Below are positions 14,238 through 18,308 of a stretch of 18,308 bases of DNA, one piece after another. The notes under the pieces are model-generated. The model was given only the letters and a program-made list of their open reading frames with translations, was not told the DNA's origin and ran no database searches. The DNA lies in the NCBI GenBank assembly GCA_051003795.1, contig JBPCKZ010000035.1, positions 1 to 18,308 on the forward strand. The letters run 5' to 3'. Position 1 is the first letter of the stretch. Each line of letters begins with the position of its first letter. The stretch comes from JALYXS01 sp051003795. GTDB lineage: Bacteria > Acidobacteriota > Terriglobia > Bryobacterales > Bryobacteraceae. Made by a program: the position numbers and the translations under genes.

Positions 14238-14632
14238 GCCGTTTCTCTTTTCCGCGCCGCCTTGTAAATACGCCGGAGCACCGGATCCTGAATCCGGTCC
14301 GCGTCGTCCTCAGGCAAAGGAACGCTCCGTTCCGCCCGCTGAGGCCCTCGCCGTTTCGGCACGACGCGGAACTCGACTTCCGTCACCAAACCCTTCCCGA
14401 TGGCCCGCTCCAGATTCCGCACAATGAACCCGCTCAACCCGAATAAATGCCGCTGCCACACCGCGTCTTCCACTTCGACGACGAGCGTCGCGCGAACCAG
14501 TTTCGCGGCGCGCGTATAGCTCGCGATCTTCTTTCCGACCGCCTCGGGCCAAGCGGCGCAGGCGATCTGCTCGAAACTAATTGCCGTTTTGGGGCCGCTC
14601 AATTTGCCGATCAGCCGGCTAACGCGATCCAT
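14234..14632 (-). CDS. DUF721 / DciA-like protein
   Basis: This 132-residue protein belongs to the DUF721 group, whose characterised member DciA helps load the replicative helicase. The core motif is AWPEAVGKKIASYTRAAKL at about residues 27-45, followed by the strands LVVEVEDAVWQRHL and a basic C-terminal tail (KRRGPQR), all typical of the family. Functional assignment as a helicase loader is by family only; many DUF721 proteins are untested. It is the first gene of the dciA-gatC-gatA-sodA unit, with a 4-bp overlap to gatC. Confidence 0.82.
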   Translation of the reverse strand: MDRVSRLIGKLSGPKTAISFEQIACAAWPEAVGKKIASYTRAAKLVRATLVVEVEDAVWQRHLFGLSGFIVRNLERAIGKGLVTEVEFRVVPKRRGPQRAERSVPLPEDDADRIQDPVLRRIYKAARKRETA

Positions 14633-14645
14633 GGTGGAAGGTTGA

Positions 14646-14673
14646 ATTTTAGCAGGGTTCGCCTGCGGTACAA
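14646..14673 (-). promoter_or_regulatory. candidate sigma-70 promoter of the dciA-gatCA-sodA operon
   Basis: On the minus strand TTGTAC (14673-14668) and TAAAAT (14651-14646) are 16 bp apart. The -10 matches five of six consensus bases. Transcription would start near 14639, leaving a leader of only about 7 bases before the ATG at 14632 and no room for a Shine-Dalgarno site. It occupies most of the 47-bp divergent gap. Confidence 0.45.
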
Positions 14674-14679
14674 CGAAAT

Positions 14680-14934
14680 ATGCGCATCTCCGCTTCCTTG
14701 CTCGCGGCCTCGCTCCTCGCCGCCACCGGAGGGGACTATCCTGCCTCCATCGAGAAATGGCGGCAGGAGCGCCTCGCGAAGCTGAAATCGCCCGATGGAT
14801 GGCTTTCGCTTGCCGGTCTGTTCTGGCTGCAGGAAGGCGCGAACCGCATCGAATTGGATGCCGCGCGCGCGGTCACAATCGAGTTCGAGAAAGGCCGCGC
14901 GAGCCTCAAATGGAAAAGAACTGAAGGCCGATAA
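14680..14934 (+). CDS. N-terminal part of a frameshifted DUF1684 protein
   Basis: This frame starts with a Sec signal peptide (MRISASLLAASLLAATGG) and continues with the family's N-terminal sequence IEKWRQERLAKLKSPDGWLSLAGLFWL, then a short beta region. After SL at about 14907 it departs from the family and stops at 14934. The remaining two thirds of the protein lie in the +1 frame immediately downstream. Removing one A from the AAA run 14908-14910 restores GRASLNGKELKADKD and a single protein of about 260 residues, close to normal DUF1684 length. No clear ribosome binding site precedes the ATG. Confidence 0.85.
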   Translation: MRISASLLAASLLAATGGDYPASIEKWRQERLAKLKSPDGWLSLAGLFWLQEGANRIELDAARAVTIEFEKGRASLKWKRTEGR

Positions 14935-15463
14935 AGATGTTGCGAAGGTCGGCGATGTCGAAATCCAGGTCATCAAGCGGGGCGGCCGCCAGGGTGTCCG
15001 CGTGCGCGATCCCAATAGCTCCGCGCGCCGCGAGTTCTCCGGCCTCGGCTATTTCCCGATCGACGAGCGGTACCGCGTGCAGGCGAAGTTCGTCCCTTAC
15101 AATCCCGCGAAGCAAATTCCAATTACCAACGTGCTGGGCATGACTTGGCCGGAAAAGTGCCCCGGATATGCGGAATTTGCGTTGCGCGGAACACGATACC
15201 GCCTGGAACCCGTGATCGAGGACGACGAACCTAACCAGCTCTTCTTCATTTTTCGCGATCTCACCAGCAACCGCGAATCGTACGCCTCGGGCCGCTTCCT
15301 CTACGCCGATTTCCCAAAAGACGGACATGTCACGCTCGATTTCAACAAAGCCTACAACCCGCCGTGCGCGTTTACGGCATTCGCCACATGCCCGTTGCCG
15401 CCCCACCAGAACCGGCTTCCCGTCCGCATTGAAGCCGGAGAAAAGCGCTACGGGAAACATTAG
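14909..15463 (+). CDS. C-terminal part of a frameshifted DUF1684 protein
   Basis: This is the conserved body of the DUF1684 family, without a start codon of its own where it matters. It carries VIKRGGRQGVRVRDP, the FSGLGYFPID segment, PNQLFFIFRDLT, YASGRFLYADFP and the invariant end YNPPCAF, TCPLP and QNRLPVRIEAGEK. The function of DUF1684 proteins is not established; they are usually exported or cytosolic beta-rich proteins. The sequence shows no other damage, suggesting a recent mutation or a base-calling error. The stop codon abuts the maf start directly, so the two are probably co-transcribed. Confidence 0.85.
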   Translation, partial: NGKELKADKDVAKVGDVEIQVIKRGGRQGVRVRDPNSSARREFSGLGYFPIDERYRVQAKFVPYNPAKQIPITNVLGMTWPEKCPGYAEFALRGTRYRLEPVIEDDEPNQLFFIFRDLTSNRESYASGRFLYADFPKDGHVTLDFNKAYNPPCAFTAFATCPLPPHQNRLPVRIEAGEKRYGKH

Positions 15464-16009
15464 ATGCTCATTCTGGCCTCGCAATCGCCCCGCCGCGGCG
15501 ATCTTCTTAAGAATGCGGGCATTCCGTTCACTGTCTCTCCGGCTAATGTGGATGAAACCGTGAAGGAAGGCGAGTTGCCCGAAGATTACGTGAAGCGGGT
15601 CGCCGAACAAAAAGCACTAGCCATTGCCGGCTCCCCGGGCGATATCGTCCTCGGGGCGGATACCGTCGTCGTAATAGACGACCAGATCCTAGGCAAGCCC
15701 GCGGACGCCGCCGATGCCTCGCGAATGTTGAGTTTGCTATCCGGCCGCAAGCACGAAGTTCTCACCGGAATCTGCCTGAAGGGCAACGGCAAGTTGATCG
15801 CCGATTGGGCCGTGACCAAGGTCTGGTTCGCGCGGATGAGCGATACGGAAACCGAGCAGTACGTCGCGAGCGGCGAGCCAATGGACAAAGCCGGCGCGTA
15901 CGCGATCCAAGGGCTTGGCTCGAAATTTATCGACCGCATCGATGGATCGTACAACAACGTTGTGGGCTTGCCCGTTTCGCTGGTTTATAAACATTTGAAA
16001 TGCCTGTAA
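15464..16009 (+). CDS. maf: Maf family nucleoside triphosphate pyrophosphatase (dTTP/UTP type)
   Basis: Maf proteins hydrolyse non-canonical or pyrimidine nucleoside triphosphates to monophosphates and pyrophosphate, limiting their incorporation into nucleic acids; some affect septum formation. The 181-residue protein has the signature LASQSPRRGDLL at the N-terminus, GADTVVVID at about 65-73, GKP, and the C-terminal AGAYAIQGLGSKFIDRIDGSYNNVVGLPV. This last stretch matches the YhdE/Bacillus Maf subgroup (dTTP and UTP) rather than the YceF subgroup. The start codon follows the DUF1684 stop without a gap, and the next gene begins 3 bp after its end. Confidence 0.93.
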   Translation: MLILASQSPRRGDLLKNAGIPFTVSPANVDETVKEGELPEDYVKRVAEQKALAIAGSPGDIVLGADTVVVIDDQILGKPADAADASRMLSLLSGRKHEVLTGICLKGNGKLIADWAVTKVWFARMSDTETEQYVASGEPMDKAGAYAIQGLGSKFIDRIDGSYNNVVGLPVSLVYKHLKCL

Positions 16010-16012
16010 GCG

Positions 16013-17224
16013 ATGCGGCCATCTAGACTGCGGTGGCTGATGATTGGCCTGGTCTTCTGGGCCACGGTCATCAACTATCTGGACCGCCAAACGCTCTCGG
16101 TCGCGGCGCCCGTTTTGCGCGAGCAATTCCACATGAGTAACGTAGTCTACTCCCGCGTGGTTTTCGCGTTCATGCTTGCCTATACCATCGCGAACGGAAT
16201 TTCAGGACCATTGATCGACCGGCTCGGGACGCGCGTGGGCTATGCCGTGACTATTGCGTGGTGGTCCGTTTCCGCGATTCTGCACGCGTTCGCGACCGGC
16301 CCGGTTAGTCTCGGCGTCTACCGCTTCCTGCTTGGCATGGGCGAAGCGGGAAACTGGCCGGCGGGCGTGAAAGTGGTCTCCGAATGGTTCCCGGCGGAAG
16401 AGCGCGCGCTCGCTGCAGGTATCTTCAACACGGGATCTTCCGTCGGCGCCATTCTCGCTCCTCCCGTGGTGGCGTGGATTCTGCTGACCTACGGATGGCC
16501 TTCCGCGTTTCTCTCGATCGGTGTGCTGGGCTTGCTCTGGCTTCTGATCTGGTGGCCCGTTTACCGGACGCCACGCGAGGCGGCGCACGAAGCGCCGCCG
16601 GCGCGCGTGCCCTTCCGTACGTTGTTCGGCACTCGCTTTGTCTGGAGCCTGACGCTGTCGAAAATTTTTCTTGACCCGGTCTGGTACTTCTACATTTTCT
16701 GGTTCCCCGAGTATCTGAAAAACGCGCGCCGCTTCGACATGGCCTCGATAGGCAAATACGGCTGGATTCCATTCGCCGTTGCCGGGCTGGGCAATCTTTT
16801 CGGCGGCGGCCTCTCCGCCCTATTGTTGCGCGGGGGTTATTCGCTCACCGTCGCGCGCAAAGCGTCGGCAACTGTATTCTTGTGCCTGATGCTGTCCGCG
16901 ATTCCCGCGGTATTAGTACAAAATGTTTGGCTCTCGATTGCTTTCGTATCGGTCGCAATGATGGGCTATACAGGCGCGCTCGCGAACACTCTGGCATTCC
17001 CGGCGGACGTCTTCCCGAAGCACATGGTGGGATCGGTTTGGGGGCTTGCCAGCATGGGCGCGGGCTTCGGTGGAATGGTTTTCGTTTTGATTACTGGCTG
17101 GGTGGTCGAGCACTACTCATATGTTCCGGTGTTTTTCGGATTCGGAATCATGCCGCTGATCTGCGCCGCGATCCTATGGACGCTGCTCGGGCCGATCCGC
17201 TACGGGGCCGCGGGATTCGAGTAG
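16013..17224 (+). CDS. MFS transporter, hexuronate/ACS-family type
   Basis: This 403-residue integral membrane protein has about 12 hydrophobic segments and the major facilitator pattern. The N-terminal INYLDRQTLSVAAP is typical of the anion:cation symporter family (ExuT, glucarate and related transporters). The loop-2 motif is GPLIDRLGTRVGY, and GMGEAGNWPAGVKVVSEWFP in the fourth-fifth helix region is strongly ExuT-like. It probably imports a sugar acid by proton symport, but the substrate cannot be fixed. It begins 3 bp after maf and is likely the last gene of the DUF1684-maf-MFS unit. Its end overlaps the convergent HAD gene by 51 bp. Confidence 0.9.
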   Translation: MRPSRLRWLMIGLVFWATVINYLDRQTLSVAAPVLREQFHMSNVVYSRVVFAFMLAYTIANGISGPLIDRLGTRVGYAVTIAWWSVSAILHAFATGPVSLGVYRFLLGMGEAGNWPAGVKVVSEWFPAEERALAAGIFNTGSSVGAILAPPVVAWILLTYGWPSAFLSIGVLGLLWLLIWWPVYRTPREAAHEAPPARVPFRTLFGTRFVWSLTLSKIFLDPVWYFYIFWFPEYLKNARRFDMASIGKYGWIPFAVAGLGNLFGGGLSALLLRGGYSLTVARKASATVFLCLMLSAIPAVLVQNVWLSIAFVSVAMMGYTGALANTLAFPADVFPKHMVGSVWGLASMGAGFGGMVFVLITGWVVEHYSYVPVFFGFGIMPLICAAILWTLLGPIRYGAAGFE

Positions 17225-17884
17225 CGAGCTTACGGTCAAACAGCGTAAATCCTCGATCAACATATCGGGCGAATGCGCCTCCAACTCCTCCCGCGTCGAT
17301 ACGCCCGTATACACCGCCACCGCCGTCGCGCCATTCGCCTTGGCGGCGATAATGTCGCTCGGAGCGTCGCCGATCAGCCAGATGCGCGCATCGCGGCCGA
17401 TCCACTTCCGGTCTCGCGCGGTCTGAATCGCAATGCGCGCGAGGCCCGCGCGATCCTCGGCCATCTCCGCGAAAGCGCCGAAACGAAAATAATCCTTCAG
17501 CCCCGCCTGTTCCAGTTTCTTCCAACCAATGCGCGTCAGGTTTCCCGTCACCAGCACCAGCGGTATCCGCCGCCGCTTGAGGTTGTAAAGAAACCGCCGC
17601 ACACCAGGGCAGGTTTTCGTGCGTAGGTCCGGGCACGTCCGCACGTAAATGCGCTGCGCTTGCTCCACGATCCGCGGCATGTGGCGCGCAATCGAGCGGC
17701 TCGATGCGCCCGCGTTCGCCATCATCCGGCGTAGAATGTCGCGGTCGAGCATTCCGTGCAACGGAATGTTTTCGGTGATCGTTTCGAGACCCGCGACACG
17801 CCGAACCGCATCCACCAGCGCCTGCCGGTGATGCATGCCCGCGCGCCGCACAAGCGTTCCATCGATGTCGAATAGAACCAGCAA
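17174..17884 (-). CDS. HAD-superfamily phosphatase (phosphoglycolate phosphatase-like)
   Basis: The HAD motifs are motif I FDIDGTLV (nucleophile Asp6 and Asp8 from the TTG start), motif II LVTGN, a Lys in the GWKKLEQAG region, and motif III/IV GDAPSDIIAAKANG. The cap is of the helical type, as in Gph. It should hydrolyse a small phosphate ester in the cytoplasm; the substrate is unknown. The TTG at 17884 is chosen because the fold must begin at LLVLFDIDG. The frame is open for 375 more bases, but those lie antisense to the N-carbamoylputrescine amidase gene. No good ribosome binding site is visible. The length of 236 residues suits the family. Its 3' end overlaps the MFS gene by 51 bp. Confidence 0.85.
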   Translation of the reverse strand: MLVLFDIDGTLVRRAGMHHRQALVDAVRRVAGLETITENIPLHGMLDRDILRRMMANAGASSRSIARHMPRIVEQAQRIYVRTCPDLRTKTCPGVRRFLYNLKRRRIPLVLVTGNLTRIGWKKLEQAGLKDYFRFGAFAEMAEDRAGLARIAIQTARDRKWIGRDARIWLIGDAPSDIIAAKANGATAVAVYTGVSTREELEAHSPDMLIEDLRCLTVSSLLESRGPVADRPEQRP

Positions 17885-17890
17885 ACTACA

Positions 17891-18308
17891 ATGGTACCGG
17901 TGACCGATTCGAAGTTCCGCGTGGGCCTCATTCAGATGGCCTGCTCCGAAGATCCCGAGGATAATCTGGTTCGCGCCGAGCGGAAAATCCACGAGGCCGC
18001 CGCCCTGGGCGGGCAGATTATCTGCCTTCAGGAATTGTTCCGCTCCCAATATTTTTGCCGCGAAGAGGACGCGCGCTTCTTCGATCTGGCCGAGCCGATT
18101 CCGGGCCCCTCGACCGAGCGCCTTTCCGCCGCCGCCAAGGAAGCCGGCGTCGTTGTGGTCGCTTCTCTTTTCGAACGGCGTGCCGCGGGTGTCTATCACA
18201 ATACGGCCGCGATTCTCGATGCCGATGGTTCGCTGCTCGGCCTCTATCGCAAAATGCACATCCCCGACGATCCGCTGTATTTCGAAAAATACTATTTCAC
18301 GCCGGGCG
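17891..18308 (+). CDS. aguB: N-carbamoylputrescine amidase, partial (runs off the window)
   Basis: The first 139 residues of a nitrilase-superfamily enzyme are present with no stop, so the gene continues past 18308. It begins MVPVTDSKFRVGLIQMAC. Two of the three catalytic residues are seen: Glu48 (CLQELFRSQYFC) and Lys121 (YRKMHIPDDP). The cysteine lies beyond the edge. The blocks FRSQYFCREED and HIPDDPLYFEKYYFTPG are characteristic of AguB rather than other ureidopropionase-like amidases. AguB converts N-carbamoylputrescine to putrescine, carbon dioxide and ammonia in the arginine-agmatine route of polyamine synthesis. It starts only 6 bp from the divergent HAD gene. Confidence 0.9.
   Translation, partial: MVPVTDSKFRVGLIQMACSEDPEDNLVRAERKIHEAAALGGQIICLQELFRSQYFCREEDARFFDLAEPIPGPSTERLSAAAKEAGVVVVASLFERRAAGVYHNTAAILDADGSLLGLYRKMHIPDDPLYFEKYYFTPG

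Noticed and set aside
13447..14427. Plus-strand open frame of 326 codons opposite gatA, gatC and the DUF721 gene
   Set aside because: Antisense to three clear genes with no domain content of its own.
14906..15610. Minus-strand open frame of 234 codons opposite DUF1684 and maf
   Set aside because: The plus-strand frames show strong family motifs; this one is a shadow.
17885..18259. N-terminal extension of the HAD protein by 125 residues
   Set aside because: It is antisense to a clear aguB coding region, and the HAD fold begins at LLVLFDIDG; the open frame reflects GC-rich codon use.
1..18308. CRISPR array or cas genes accompanying the TPR-CHAT protein
   Set aside because: No regularly spaced repeats and no Cas-like proteins are present, so the CHAT cassette is not a type III-E locus.

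Overview
The window is gene-dense, GC-rich bacterial chromosome with 19 protein genes, two of them split by apparent frameshifts. It has no RNA genes, insertion sequences or CRISPR array. The gene content suggests an acidobacterium of the Bryobacter/Solibacter type: a glutamate-carboxypeptidase-like M28 exopeptidase, an ECF sigma/anti-sigma pair next to a TPR-CHAT protein, a DUF1684 protein, DciA and a short GNAT-type ArgA. This placement rests on gene style alone and is an inference.

Layout. Positions 1-93 hold a G/C-tract hairpin and what may be the edge of a dispersed repeat. A secreted M28 peptidase follows (94-2220, minus), then a strong intrinsic terminator (about 2267-2301) that closes the next minus-strand unit, a molybdopterin-binding-domain protein split by a frameshift (2362-3334). 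An AT-rich, dyad-rich intergenic stretch (3335-3490) precedes the arginine operon argC-argB-argA (5876 down to 3491), whose genes overlap by 4 bp. Just upstream of argC lie two ARG-box-like sequences spaced 2 bp apart, covering a candidate -10 box and the ribosome binding site.

The region 5918-10495 (minus) is the most interesting: an ECF sigma factor, a membrane-anchored zinc-finger anti-sigma factor, an uncharacterised protein, and a large TPR-CHAT protein with an intact His/Cys dyad and a lipoprotein-like N-terminus. Together they look like a signalling cassette in which a caspase-like protease might control a sigma factor.

Divergent from it is a LarA-type nickel-pincer racemase (10576-11895, plus). 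This converges on a minus-strand operon dciA-gatC-gatA-sodA (14632 down to 11882). Divergent again is a plus-strand unit: DUF1684 (frameshifted), a Maf nucleotide pyrophosphatase and an MFS transporter of the hexuronate/ACS type (14680-17224). The window ends with a HAD phosphatase (minus, about 17884-17174) and, head to head with it, the start of an N-carbamoylputrescine amidase gene (17891 to the window edge).

The metabolic genes are individually ordinary. The two frameshifts are each explained by one extra base in a three-base homopolymer, so sequence error is as likely as real gene decay.
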